Source of the DNA: Chitinophaga pinensis
GTDB taxonomy: Bacteria; Bacteroidota; Bacteroidia; M30B66
Direction of reading: 5' to 3'
Assembly (NCBI GenBank): GCA_945883545.1
Contig: CAMCXT010000004.1
Location: 29,124 to 93,123 of the forward strand
Length of the DNA: 64,000 nt
Shown here: one piece after another, positions 54,770-63,503 of the stretch
How positions within the stretch are numbered: position 1 is the stretch's first letter
Layout of the letters: each line of letters begins with the position of its first letter
Notes under the pieces: generated by a model
Told to the model about the DNA's origin: nothing
Databases searched by the model: none
What the model saw: only the letters and a program-made list of their open reading frames with translations
Position numbers and translations under genes: made by a program

Positions 54770-55528
54770 TTATAAGTCATCAAGATTACTCAACATCTGT
54801 AAAAATGTTTCGAGCCCTTTCTGTTTCGACGAATCGAACGTGTAAGAAATAGAATGCGTAAGGTAATTTTTTACTTCGAAATAATCAGGATATTGATCAA
54901 GAACTTCTTCAGCAGCTTCTTCCGCTTGCGAAATTCCCATATTTAAGGCATTGTTTAGCTCCACTTCGTGGGATGGCGAAATCGGCTTTAGGCTGATCCA
55001 CAAGGCAAACACAAAGGGCAAGCCCGTAAATTGTTGCCAACATGTTGCCAAATCGTACACGAATGGATGTTTCATCGATTCACCGAAAGCTCGGTCTCCG
55101 ATCACCACTGCTGCGGTTTTTCCACCAACATGATCTAAGTAATTCTCAGGTGCATCCATGAATTCCGGCTGATGCTTCCAGAAACGCTTCATCAACACCC
55201 TGCACAAGGCTACCGAGGTGCGCGATTGGTAATCCAAATACACCTTTTCGATCTGCTCCACCGGAACATCACTCACCAACAACACCGATCGAACGGGCTC
55301 TACCGCACCAATGCAAGTGTCTCCAATTATATAGTACTCCTTCAGCTTGGCCAAAATCGCCACTGGAACCAAACCAATATCCGCACGGCCTTCTAACAAT
55401 GCACGCGCACATTCGGCCGGATAATAAGGATCAATCTGAAAGCGATCGGATGCCATCAATCCACTCAAGCGCAAGCCCCGCATAAACGGCGCGGTGTTCA
55501 AATAATTCACTATGGCAACCTTGATCAT
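54770..55528 (-). CDS. mqnA: chorismate dehydratase, futalosine pathway of menaquinone synthesis
   Basis: The 252-residue protein begins IKVAIVNYLNTAPFMRGL, with PAECARALLEGRADIGLVPVAIL and YLDYQSRTSVALCRVLM, and has the MqnA/D periplasmic-binding-like fold. It dehydrates chorismate to 3-[(1-carboxyvinyl)oxy]benzoate, first step of the futalosine route. No other mqn gene is in the window. The start ATG lies 5 nt behind a perfect -7 box. The PD40 gene follows closely. Confidence 0.9.
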   Translation of the reverse strand: MIKVAIVNYLNTAPFMRGLRLSGLMASDRFQIDPYYPAECARALLEGRADIGLVPVAILAKLKEYYIIGDTCIGAVEPVRSVLLVSDVPVEQIEKVYLDYQSRTSVALCRVLMKRFWKHQPEFMDAPENYLDHVGGKTAAVVIGDRAFGESMKHPFVYDLATCWQQFTGLPFVFALWISLKPISPSHEVELNNALNMGISQAEEAAEEVLDQYPDYFEVKNYLTHSISYTFDSSKQKGLETFLQMLSNLDDL

Positions 55529-55533
55529 CGAAG

Positions 55534-55541
55534 CAAATATA
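55534..55541 (-). promoter_or_regulatory. -7 promoter box placed 5 nt before the mqnA start
   Basis: On the minus strand, perfect TATATTTG, then CTTCG and ATG. It would give a transcript with almost no leader. Confidence 0.5.
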
Positions 55542-55642
55542 AAGGCATTCAGCCCATACAGTGAAGAAGTTTTTTCAGCTCCTTCTTAACAATCTGTTTG
55601 TATATTAGTTTACTTTGCGAACTGTTAACTAGTGCAACTAAC

Positions 55643-56134
55643 ATGAAGATAACCAGCATCCGCTGTCCCGATTTACCACTTAGCCGCCGCATCGCAATGA
55701 TTCTCAAGCAGTATCACGGACAAATGCGGAAACACATCCAGCATCCACTGGCAGGTAAATACTATCCACTTCTATTGCGGCTCGATAGCAAAGCAGGCCA
55801 CGTTACCCAACAAGATCTGGTCGAATACCTCGGCATCGACAAAACTTCCATGGTGCGCATCATCGACGAATTGGTGCAGGCCAACCTGATCAGCCGCGCG
55901 CCACATCCAGCCGATAGGCGCTTTCATCAAATTCTACTCACCGATTCCGGCAAAGCACTCATCCCTGAAATTCGGAATGCCATCAACTTGGTGAATACTT
56001 CCATGATGAACGGCTTATCCACCGCCGAATCCGACCAATTCATCCTCTCACTTCAACATATTCAAGATAACCTAAACCAACTCGACCAATCGCCCAACAA
56101 CGATTGTTTACCTGCTCCATCAAAAGTTGATTAA
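55643..56134 (+). CDS. MarR family transcriptional regulator
   Basis: The 163-residue protein, from ATG 55643 (MKITSIRCPDLP), has the MarR winged helix: YYPLLLRLDSKAGHVTQQDLVEYLGIDKTSMVRIIDEL and the beta-wing ISRAPHPADRRFHQILLT. The ORF-track start is a TTG 15 codons upstream. The gene heads the RND efflux operon (2 nt to the adaptor) and is the natural candidate for its local repressor. A partial palindrome around GTTAAC (about 55624-55642) upstream may be the operator. Confidence 0.88.
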   Translation: MKITSIRCPDLPLSRRIAMILKQYHGQMRKHIQHPLAGKYYPLLLRLDSKAGHVTQQDLVEYLGIDKTSMVRIIDELVQANLISRAPHPADRRFHQILLTDSGKALIPEIRNAINLVNTSMMNGLSTAESDQFILSLQHIQDNLNQLDQSPNNDCLPAPSKVD

Positions 56135-56135
56135 C

Positions 56136-57197
56136 ATGAAAAGAATCCTCATTATTTTACTCGTTATCGGTTTAGCCTTAGGTGCAAAGTTTCTGTTTTT
56201 CCCAGGAAACACTGCCGCTGAATCTGCCAAAGGAGGAAAACCCAAAGGGCCATCGCCCGCCAAAGTATATGTCGTAAATCCGCAACCACTCGAGCAAACC
56301 GTTCAGGTGCCGGGCGTGGTTCTGCCCACTGAGAGTGTCGACCTCATGCCCGAATCATCGGGGCGCGTAACGGGCATCTTTTTCACCGAAGGCAAGGCGG
56401 TTTCTAAAGGACAACTGCTGGTAAAGCTCAACGACGCCGAATTGCAGGCGCAGCTTTCCAAAGTGAAACAACAAGCCAAAGTGCAAACCGACCGCCTGAA
56501 CCGACTCAAGAAGCTGCTCGAAATCAACGGAACTTCCCGCGAGGAAGTTGAACTTTCCGAAACGCAAGTGCAAGGCCTGCAAGCCGATATAGACCTCATT
56601 GCAGCACAAATTGCCAAAACAGAAATCAGAGCACCTTTTTCGGGCACCATCGGTTTACGCCGAATTTCCGAAGGCGCTTTCATCTCGCCGGGCACTAAGG
56701 TAGCCACGCTGGTTGAAGGTGCACAGTTGAAACTTTCGTTTTCGCTTCCAGGTTTTCAGGCAGTGCAAGTGGATCAAAATGCAACGGTGTACTGCCGTTT
56801 CGCAGGCGATTCTACAGTGTACAAAGCCCAGATTTTTGCATCCGATGCCATTGCATCCGACCGTTCACGGCTCGTAGAATTTAAATCCACTTTTGTGGGC
56901 AATCCGAAAGGCATGATTCCGGGCAGAAGTCTCAACGTTGACGTGCCTTTGCGCACCGTTCCAGCAGCTTTGATGGTGCCTACGCAAGCCATCATCCCCA
57001 TCCTGAAAGGCCAAAAGGTTTTTATCGCCAAAAACGGCATTGCCGAGGAACGGAAAATCATTACCGGCTTCAGGAACGAAGCGTTTGTGGAGGTTGTTTC
57101 TGGGCTGCAAGCGGGCGACAGTGTGATCACCACCGGAATTATGTCGCTCAAGCAAGGCAGCGAGTTGAAAATCATTCCTTCAAAACCTAAGAAATGA
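56136..57197 (+). CDS. RND efflux periplasmic adaptor subunit
   Basis: The 353-residue protein, from ATG 56136 (MKRILIILLVIGL), carries a short membrane anchor, a lipoyl-like domain with VTGIFFTEGKAVSKGQLLVKL and IRAPFSGTIGLRRISEGAFI, a short coiled-coil hairpin and beta-barrel parts. It connects the RND pump and TolC. It starts right after the marR-like stop, and its end overlaps the RND start by 4 nt (ATGA). Confidence 0.93.
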   Translation: MKRILIILLVIGLALGAKFLFFPGNTAAESAKGGKPKGPSPAKVYVVNPQPLEQTVQVPGVVLPTESVDLMPESSGRVTGIFFTEGKAVSKGQLLVKLNDAELQAQLSKVKQQAKVQTDRLNRLKKLLEINGTSREEVELSETQVQGLQADIDLIAAQIAKTEIRAPFSGTIGLRRISEGAFISPGTKVATLVEGAQLKLSFSLPGFQAVQVDQNATVYCRFAGDSTVYKAQIFASDAIASDRSRLVEFKSTFVGNPKGMIPGRSLNVDVPLRTVPAALMVPTQAIIPILKGQKVFIAKNGIAEERKIITGFRNEAFVEVVSGLQAGDSVITTGIMSLKQGSELKIIPSKPKK

Positions 57198-60100
57198 GCA
57201 GTTTATCTACCATCAGTATCAAGCGCCCGGTACTGGCCATCGTGATGAACCTCATCATTGTGCTGTTCGGGGCCATTGGTTATACGTATTTAGGTGTTCG
57301 AGAATTTCCATCGATCGATCCTCCGGTAATTACTGTTCGAACCGGCTACACGGGCGCAAGTGCCGATGTGGTTGAAAGTCAAATCACCGAACCGCTCGAA
57401 AAAGCACTCAACGGCATCGAGGGCATCCGGAGTATTTCGTCGGCTTCGAACCTAGGCAACTCAACCATCACGGTCGAATTTTCGCTCGGAACCAACCTGG
57501 AAGCTGCTGCCAACGATGTGCGCGACAAGGTGGCACAGAGCGTTCGGAATCTTCCGCAAGACATCGACGGTTTGCCTACCGTTACCAAGTCGGATGCGAA
57601 TTCGGATGCCATCATCAGCCTTACCGTGCAGAGCAATACCAAATCGCAGCTCGAAGTGAGCGATTATGCGGAGAATGTGATTGGCGAACGTTTGCAAACC
57701 ATCCCCGGCGTGAGTTCCCTGCAGATTTGGGGACAAAAACGCTACGCGATGCGCTTGTGGCTCGATCCCCAAAAGATGGCTCAATTGGGCATTACTGGTC
57801 AGGATGTGCGAACGGCCCTGGTGGCGCAGAATGTAGAACTCCCCGGAGGGAAAATTGCCGGAAACATGACCGAACTCAGCGTGCGCACCACAGGCCGATT
57901 GAGCAATCCCGAAGAATTCAACGATTTGATTGTGCGCAACACAGGCAACGAAATTGTTCGTTTGCGCGATTTTGCTGAAGCACGGCTCGGTCCAGAAAAC
58001 GAAGAAACGATCCTCCGCCAAAGTGGAACGCCGATGGTTGCCGTGGCATTGAGTCCGCAGCCTGGCGCCAATTACCTCGATATTGCCAACGAATTTTACA
58101 AGCGGGTGGATGATATCAAGAAGGATCTCCCTGAAGATTACACGCTCAACATTGCGCTCGACAATACCCGATTTATCGAGCAAAGTGTGGTGGAAGTGGG
58201 CGAAACCCTGCTCATTGCGATCATTTTGGTGGTCCTGATTATCTTCCTGTTTTTCCGCGATTGGGTGATTGCTTTTCGACCACTCATCGATATCCCGGTG
58301 TCCCTCATCGGTGCGTTTTTTATCATGTATTTGATGGGCTATTCGATCAACGTGCTTACCCTGCTGGCGATCGTGCTGGCAACCGGTTTGGTGGTGGATG
58401 ATGGCATTGTGGTAACGGAGAACATCTTCCGAAAGACCGAAGAGGGGATGTCGCCTATGGAAGCTGCGATTAAAGGCTCGAACGAGATATTCTTTGCGGT
58501 GATTTCAACCTCGGTAACCTTGATTGCCGTGTTTATGCCCGTGATTTTCCTCGATGGATTTGTGGGCCGTTTGTTCCGCGAGTTCGGTGTGGTGTTGGCT
58601 GGTGCAGTAGCGATTTCGGCCTTTGTGTCGCTCACCCTCACACCGATGCTCAATGCCTATTTGGTGAAGAAAAACAAGAAGAAAACCCGATTCTACGAAG
58701 CCACCGAGCCCTTTTTCCAGCGCCTCGATTTGGGCTACCGAAATTTGCTTGAGAAATTCATGCAGAAACGCATACGCGCCCTGTATATCCTTGCAGGTTC
58801 GGTTGCCTTGTTGGTTTTCCTCTATCCGAAATTACAAACCGAATTGTCGCCATTGGAAGACCGCAGCTGGCTTCGACTACAGGTTACAGCGCCCGAAGGT
58901 GCATCGTACGAATACACCGACAATTACCTGCTCCGTGTAACCGATTTTGTAACCGATTCGGTGCCCGAAACCAAGGTATTGCTCACCGTTACAGCGCCCG
59001 GTTTTAATGGTTCTGGAGCCGTTAACACGGGATTTGTGCGCATGGTATTGAACGATCCATCCGAACGGAAAAGGTCGCAGCAGCAAATTGCGCAATACAT
59101 GCAGAAATCGCTCGGAAGATTTCCCGAAGCCCGTGCATTTGTTATTCAACAGCAAACCATTTCGGCAGGAGGTTTTGGTGGCCAGCCGATACAGTTCGTG
59201 ATTCAAGCGCCCGATTTCGAAGCCTTGAAGAATGTGTTGCCGAAATTTGTGGATGAAGCCAACAAGACCGGTGTTTTTCAAGGATTGGATGCGAATTTAA
59301 AGTTCAACAAGCCCGAACTGAGCGTATCGATCGACAGGAACCAAGCGGCAGTGTTGGGCATTTCGGTGCAAGACATTGCGCAAACCCTTCAGCTGGCATA
59401 CAGTGGTGGGCGTTTGGCGTATTTCACGATGGATGGAAAGCAGTACCAAGTGATTGGGCAGGCGAACCGCATCAACCGCGACGATCCCACCGACTTGAAG
59501 ACCTTGCAGATCCGCACCGCATCGGGCGATTTGGTTCCATTGGAGCAGGTTGTAAAGGTGGAAGAAGTGAGCAGTCCGCCCCAGCTTTTCCACTACAACC
59601 GATACCAGAGTGCGACCATATCTTCCGGGCTTGCCCCGGGCAAAACCATTGGCGACGGCATAAAAACCATGAAAGAAGTGGCTTCGAAAGTGCTCGATGA
59701 TACGTTCTCAACCACCACCACTGGGGCATCGAGAGATTTCGAGGAGAGTTCGTCGAACATCCTGTTTGCGTTTCTGCTCGCCTTGTTGCTCATTTATTTG
59801 GTGTTGGCGGCACAGTTCGAAAGCTTCAGAGATCCATTGATTATCATGATTACCGTTCCGCTTGCCTTGGCTGGTGCGGTGTTTAGCTTGTGGTACTTCA
59901 ACCAAACGAGCAATATTTTTAGTCAGATCGGGATTATCATGTTGATCGGTTTGGTAACCAAAAACGGCATCCTGATCGTTGAATTTGCGAACCAGCTGCA
60001 GGAAAAAGGCCTTCCGAAAGCCGAAGCCATCATCGATGCTGCACAGGCGCGTTTGCGGCCTATTTTAATGACCACCTTGGCCACTGCGCTGGGTGCCTTA

Positions 60101-60262
60101 CCGATTGCCTTGGCCTTGGGAGCAGGATCGGTAAGCCGCATGGGGATGGGGATTGCGATTATTGGCGGTTTGCTGTTTTCGTTAATCTTGACCCTGTTTG
60201 TGATCCCTGCATTTTATACCATGATATCTTCTAAAAAAGTGAAGCATGAACAAGTTGATTAG
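57194..60262 (+). CDS. RND efflux transporter, HAE1/AcrB type
   Basis: The 1022-residue pump begins MSSLSTISIKRPVLAIVMNL and shows the AcrB pattern with 12 transmembrane segments, a first porter loop (VRTGYTGASADVVESQITEPLE), LATGLVVDDGIVVTENIFR with the Asp pair of the proton relay, and GLVTKNGILIVEFANQ. It exports drugs or other amphiphiles using the proton gradient. It overlaps the adaptor and TolC genes, which places the four genes in one operon. Confidence 0.97.
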   Translation: MSSLSTISIKRPVLAIVMNLIIVLFGAIGYTYLGVREFPSIDPPVITVRTGYTGASADVVESQITEPLEKALNGIEGIRSISSASNLGNSTITVEFSLGTNLEAAANDVRDKVAQSVRNLPQDIDGLPTVTKSDANSDAIISLTVQSNTKSQLEVSDYAENVIGERLQTIPGVSSLQIWGQKRYAMRLWLDPQKMAQLGITGQDVRTALVAQNVELPGGKIAGNMTELSVRTTGRLSNPEEFNDLIVRNTGNEIVRLRDFAEARLGPENEETILRQSGTPMVAVALSPQPGANYLDIANEFYKRVDDIKKDLPEDYTLNIALDNTRFIEQSVVEVGETLLIAIILVVLIIFLFFRDWVIAFRPLIDIPVSLIGAFFIMYLMGYSINVLTLLAIVLATGLVVDDGIVVTENIFRKTEEGMSPMEAAIKGSNEIFFAVISTSVTLIAVFMPVIFLDGFVGRLFREFGVVLAGAVAISAFVSLTLTPMLNAYLVKKNKKKTRFYEATEPFFQRLDLGYRNLLEKFMQKRIRALYILAGSVALLVFLYPKLQTELSPLEDRSWLRLQVTAPEGASYEYTDNYLLRVTDFVTDSVPETKVLLTVTAPGFNGSGAVNTGFVRMVLNDPSERKRSQQQIAQYMQKSLGRFPEARAFVIQQQTISAGGFGGQPIQFVIQAPDFEALKNVLPKFVDEANKTGVFQGLDANLKFNKPELSVSIDRNQAAVLGISVQDIAQTLQLAYSGGRLAYFTMDGKQYQVIGQANRINRDDPTDLKTLQIRTASGDLVPLEQVVKVEEVSSPPQLFHYNRYQSATISSGLAPGKTIGDGIKTMKEVASKVLDDTFSTTTTGASRDFEESSSNILFAFLLALLLIYLVLAAQFESFRDPLIIMITVPLALAGAVFSLWYFNQTSNIFSQIGIIMLIGLVTKNGILIVEFANQLQEKGLPKAEAIIDAAQARLRPILMTTLATALGALPIALALGAGSVSRMGMGIAIIGGLLFSLILTLFVIPAFYTMISSKKVKHEQVD

Positions 60263-61556
60263 TATAGTTTTTTTTATGCTGAGTGCCGTTTTGAGCAACC
60301 TGTTTGCACAGGAGATGCTTACGGCAGAAGCGGCAGTGGAGGCGGTTTTGAAGAATGGCTATGGCATCCGCATCGCCGAGCAGCAGTGGGAAGCATTGAA
60401 GACCGATGCCACCCGCGGAAATGCTGGTCAATTGCCATCGGTGGGTGTTTCGGCAGGTGGAAATTTGCAATCGACCAACATCAACCAGGAGTTTTCGAAC
60501 GGTACCGTGATTGTGCGCAATGGAGTAGGGGCGAGCACCTTGAATGCGGGCCTCAATGCCTCGTGGATGCTGTTTAACGGCAAGCGGATGTTTGTAACCT
60601 ACGACCGTTTGAAGATGGCCGCCGCGGGTGGAGAATTGCTGTGGAAGCAGGAAGTGGAAGCATCAATTCGGGAAGCCTTGGAAGTGTATTATACCTTGGT
60701 GCAGCTCAACATGGAAATCAAGGCGAGAAATTCGGCTTTGGTGCTCACCAACGAGCAGCTGTTGATTGCAGAGCGGCGGTTTAGCCTTGGTTCGGGCGAC
60801 AAGCAGGCGGTGCTCCAGTCGAAGATTGCGCGCAACGACATCCAATCGGCCATTTTGCAGCAGAAGCAGCAATCGGATGCCTTGAAGATTGCCCTTAACC
60901 GTTTGATGGGGCGTGAAGTGAATATGGAGTTTGCCGTGCCCGATTTGGTGGAGCACCGCAACGATCTCAACCTGGCGGCTTTGCAGTTGGAGTTAGACAA
61001 GCAGAACATCCGTTTGGCCTTGCAACGCAATGTGGTGGCGCAGCAGCAGTTTGGTGTGCAGGAAGCCAAAGCCGATCTGCTGCCTACCTTGCAGCTCAAT
61101 ACCGCCTATGGCTTGAACCGCAACCAGAGTGAGGGTGGATTTTCGTTGTACAATTTTAGTCAGGGCCCAGCGGCGGGCTTGGCCTTGAACTGGAACCTGT
61201 TTAATGGAGGTGCGGTGAAGCGCAATGTGGCGCAGCGGCAGATCGTGTTGCAGCAGGCGCAATTGCAGCAGGCACAGATTCAGTTGGAAGTGCAGGGCGA
61301 GTTGTTTACGGCATGGAGGAACCTCGAAAGTTGGAAGCAGCGCCAGGTTTTAGAGGACGAGAATTTGCAAGCGGCTGAGGAGAGTTTCACTTTGGCGCAG
61401 GAGCGGTTTAAGTTGGGGATAGCGGCTTTGTTGGAGGTGAAAGATGCGCAGCGATCGTTCGACGAGGCGATATCGCGATCGGCAGGGGCGAAAGTGCAGC
61501 GCAAGTTGGCCGAAATCGCGTTGTTGCAGGTAAGCGGGCGGTTACAAACCCGATAA
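60246..61556 (+). CDS. TolC family outer membrane channel of the RND pump
   Basis: The 436-residue protein has a signal peptide (ending LFAQ) and the two-repeat TolC layout rich in coiled coil (LTAEAAVEAVLKNGYGIRIAEQQ; AQERFKLGIAALLEVKDAQRSFDEA). It overlaps the RND gene by 17 nt. It is not closely similar by eye to the TolC homologue at 41680. Codon use is clearly GC-richer than in most of the window, as in the whole operon. Confidence 0.92.
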   Translation: MNKLISIVFFMLSAVLSNLFAQEMLTAEAAVEAVLKNGYGIRIAEQQWEALKTDATRGNAGQLPSVGVSAGGNLQSTNINQEFSNGTVIVRNGVGASTLNAGLNASWMLFNGKRMFVTYDRLKMAAAGGELLWKQEVEASIREALEVYYTLVQLNMEIKARNSALVLTNEQLLIAERRFSLGSGDKQAVLQSKIARNDIQSAILQQKQQSDALKIALNRLMGREVNMEFAVPDLVEHRNDLNLAALQLELDKQNIRLALQRNVVAQQQFGVQEAKADLLPTLQLNTAYGLNRNQSEGGFSLYNFSQGPAAGLALNWNLFNGGAVKRNVAQRQIVLQQAQLQQAQIQLEVQGELFTAWRNLESWKQRQVLEDENLQAAEESFTLAQERFKLGIAALLEVKDAQRSFDEAISRSAGAKVQRKLAEIALLQVSGRLQTR

Positions 61557-61621
61557 TACCAAATTGAACACTTTGGTTATTAACGATTTGCAACAAAATT
61601 CCATCTTTTTTAACGCAAAAG

Positions 61622-61652
61622 TTTGGATGATTTAATTTAGAAAGTATATTTG
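61622..61652 (+). promoter_or_regulatory. tRNA-Val promoter
   Basis: TTTG at 61622-61625, exactly 19 nt, then perfect TATATTTG at 61645-61652; the tRNA begins 28 nt later. It serves as a good internal standard for this genome's promoters. Confidence 0.8.
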
Positions 61653-61680
61653 CAGCCCGATTCACCAAGGTGATTGCGAA

Positions 61681-61755
61681 GGGAGTTTAGCTCAGCTGGT
61701 TCAGAGCATCTGCCTTACAAGCAGAGGGTCACTGGTTCGAACCCAGTAATTCCCA
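61681..61755 (+). tRNA. tRNA-Val (anticodon TAC)
   Basis: The 75-nt cloverleaf closes fully: acceptor GGGAGTT/AATTCCC (one G-T pair), D stem GCTC/GAGC, anticodon stem TCTGC/GCAGA with loop CTTACAA (anticodon TAC), T stem ACTGG/CCAGT with TTCGAAC. Discriminator A; CCA is not encoded. Confidence 0.97.
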
Positions 61756-61763
61756 CATCTATT

Positions 61764-61791
61764 AAGCCTCTCCAAATGGAGGGGCTTTTTT
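61764..61791 (+). terminator. terminator behind tRNA-Val
   Basis: AAGCCTCTCC (61764-61773) pairs with GGAGGGGCTT (61778-61787, one wobble) around AAAT, followed by six T. Confidence 0.85.
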
Positions 61792-61952
61792 GTTTGCGGG
61801 ATTTTCATTTGAAGTAACCGTTGAATAATAGTGCACTGAAAAGGAGCCGATTTTGTTAATAAAATTCTCCTATTTTATATTGCAAAATCTCATTGTTCAG
61901 TAATTTTCAGAGCCTAATCATAGGTTTTTAATTCTAACTTTTTACTAAGTGA

Positions 61953-62246
61953 ATAGTTAGCTTACCAGAAGGATTCATTGAAAGAGTTAGATTGTCAAGG
62001 GATGCTGCAGAATTAGCAGATAAGTATATTCAAGCAAAAGTAGTAGGTAAAACAAGTAGGGCTGATTGCCAGCATATTGCAATTGCAACACTTTGTCATG
62101 CAGATGTTTTGGTTAGTTGGAATTTTAAACATATTGTTAACTTAGATCGTATCAGAGGCTACAATGGAATCAATTTCCAAAATGGTCACCAAATGATTGA
62201 AATAAGAACACCCAAAGAAATTTTCAATTATGGAAACGAAGAATAA
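61953..62246 (+). pseudogene. 5'-truncated PIN-domain (VapC-like) toxin gene
   Basis: The frame opens after a TGA at 61950 and encodes about 97 residues that align with residues from about 66 onwards of the complete PIN toxin at 63050. The shared C-terminal block includes DCQHIAIAT and SWNFKHIV (38 of 60 residues from KVVG onwards identical by hand). The N-terminal part with the first catalytic Asp (FDTS) is missing, and no frame upstream restores it, so the nuclease should be dead. The ORF track begins at an internal TTG. Its antitoxin gene overlaps the end and is intact. Confidence 0.75.
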
Positions 62247-62385
62247 ACAAGTCGAAAAGACATTTGATGCAATTAAAGTTATGCGTCAAATTCGAGATAA
62301 ATTAAGTCTCGAAATTATGGACATGAGTTTTGAAGAAGAGCGAGCCTATTTAGACAAGTTGCTTGCCGAAGGAAATAAAAAGTAA
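62230..62385 (+). CDS. small antitoxin-like protein, partner of a truncated PIN toxin
   Basis: Too short for the ORF track: ATG 62230 to TAA 62385, 51 residues, METKNKQVEK then FDAIKVMRQIRDKLSLEIMDMSFEEER and a charged tail. It overlaps the toxin frame by 17 nt. Core positions match the protein at 63504 (FD-KV-R..I..K.S and MSFEE/MTFTE), so both belong to one antitoxin family, here encoded after the toxin rather than before it. With the toxin broken, it may be an orphan antitoxin. Confidence 0.75.
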   Translation: METKNKQVEKTFDAIKVMRQIRDKLSLEIMDMSFEEERAYLDKLLAEGNKK

Positions 62386-62395
62386 AACGGTCAAT

Positions 62396-62444
62396 GCCCA
62401 AATTCTGTTCGATTATATTCCTAAGAGTTTGGGCTAACTTTTTT
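62396..62444 (+). terminator. possible terminator of the first module
   Basis: GCCCAAATTC (62396-62405) can pair with GAGTTTGGGC (62425-62434; one mismatch), with TAACTTTTTT behind. The loop is long (19 nt), so the call is moderate. Confidence 0.4.
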
Positions 62445-62630
62445 AATCAACTTGCCCTTAATGTGGTAAGTGTTCCGCACGGCACATGTGATGATAAGTA
62501 AATCAGGTCTCAGACTAGAGAATAACCACAAATTACTTGCAGCACACTTCTGTTCAGTGATTTCGATAAGGAACTATTACAAGCCCACTTAGCACCAATA
62601 AACCCCACCTGGACCTGGATACCAAGCGCG
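62445..62630. other. non-coding stretch before palindrome copy 1
   Basis: No gene seen. The last about 48 nt (from CCCACTT at 62584) is similar but not identical to the sequence in front of copy 2, so relatedness extends beyond the identical block. Confidence 0.5.
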
Positions 62631-62774
62631 CTGGCCTCGGAAAATGCGCGAGGGTGCGTTGGGGTGAATTCCAAACCGCTTACAAAGACTGCAAAATCCT
62701 ACGTGATAGTTTGTAAGTCTTTGTTGTGGTTTGGAAGAGCGCGAGGAAGCATTGCATTTTCCTAGACTTTTTGT
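62631..62774. repeat. 144-bp imperfect palindromic repeat, copy 1
   Basis: Identical as read over 144 bp to 63856-63999. Outer arms GGAAAATGC (62639-62647) and GCATTTTCC (62754-62762); inner arms CCAAACCGCTTACAAAGAC (62671-62689) and GTCTTTGTTGTGGTTTGG (62717-62734); a competing inner pair is CTTACAAA/TTTGTAAG. It has no start-to-stop ORF of note. It lies directly behind the first toxin/antitoxin module. Confidence 0.93.
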
Positions 62775-62775
62775 T

Positions 62776-62801
62776 GTACTTTTTGGTCATGAAAAAAGTA
62801 C
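62776..62801. repeat. short hairpin next to palindrome copy 1
   Basis: GTACTTTTT and the matching GAAAAAAGTAC form a stem around GGTCAT. The window ends before one can see whether it also follows copy 2. Confidence 0.55.
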
Positions 62802-63037
62802 CGAGAAGATAAGGTAAGAGATAGGTTTACGATTAAACAGAAAGTGCTCAATGTATTTTTCCAAACTAATGCAGCTATAAGAATTTATATATATTCCTTT
62901 AGAATTTATGATTAGTGAACGAGTTCAAGATTAGTGTTTTTATTCACAAGGCAGATGTGCTGCTAGTGGACTGTTTGACTAAATTTTATGAGGGACTTCA
63001 ATTAAAATCCGCACACTAGGCATCATAAAAATTTCAC
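62802..63037. other. AT-rich non-coding stretch before the second module
   Basis: No gene, repeat or RNA was recognised in it. Confidence 0.5.
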
Positions 63038-63045
63038 TAACTTTG
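63038..63045 (+). promoter_or_regulatory. -7 promoter box 4 nt before the PIN toxin start
   Basis: Perfect TAACTTTG, then AAAT and ATG. As for hemB and mqnA it would give a leaderless mRNA. Confidence 0.5.
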
Positions 63046-63049
63046 AAAT

Positions 63050-63493
63050 ATGAAAAAACCGCGATTGTATTTTGATACTTCGGTATTCGGTGGCATTCAT
63101 GACATTGAATTTCAGTTCGAAACTGAACAACTATTTGAAATGGTTCGTTCTGGAGAAATCATTTGTGTTTACTCTGATTTAACTGAATTTGAATTAGAAA
63201 ATGCTCCTGAAAAGATTAAAGAACACTTCATGAATCTTGACAAGAAGACTATAGAATTTGTTGAGATAACTGAGGAAATAAATCAATTGGCAATGGAATA
63301 CGTTCTGGAAAAAGTTGTTGGAGAAACAAGTATGGATGATTGTCGGCACATTGCATGTGCTACAGTAAACAATGTTGATTACTTAATAAGCTGGAATTTT
63401 AAACACATTGTCAATGTATTCAGAATACGAGGGTATAATTCAATTAATCTGAAAAATGGATATTTGCAATTAGATATTCGTTCACCAAAATAG
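63050..63493 (+). CDS. PIN-domain toxin (VapC-like) of a type II toxin-antitoxin system
   Basis: The 147-residue protein has a full PIN domain: LYFDTSVFGG with the first catalytic Asp (residue 9), acidic middle positions (YSDLTEFELENAPE), DDCRHIACAT with the Asp near residue 104, and SWNFKHIV near the end. PIN toxins are Mg-dependent ribonucleases that cut tRNA, rRNA or mRNA. It is followed by its antitoxin gene, the reverse of the usual vapBC order. A -7 box sits right at its start. It is the complete version of the truncated gene at 61953. Confidence 0.88.
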   Translation: MKKPRLYFDTSVFGGIHDIEFQFETEQLFEMVRSGEIICVYSDLTEFELENAPEKIKEHFMNLDKKTIEFVEITEEINQLAMEYVLEKVVGETSMDDCRHIACATVNNVDYLISWNFKHIVNVFRIRGYNSINLKNGYLQLDIRSPK

Positions 63494-63503
63494 ATAATAA
63501 GAA

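Noticed and set aside
58877-59281. ORFs antisense to the RND pump (also 57461-58183)
   Set aside because: Long antisense frames are expected in this GC-richer operon; no signal, domain or start context supports them.
61839-61872. AGGAG/CTCCT hairpin behind tRNA-Val as a regulatory RNA
   Set aside because: Short, AT-rich and without a second copy or promoter; chance pairing is likely.
62631-62774. Palindrome called as integron attC site
   Set aside because: No clear R' (GTTRRRY) and R'' (RYYYAAC) core pair at the ends and no integrase in the window; kept only as an analogy in the finding.
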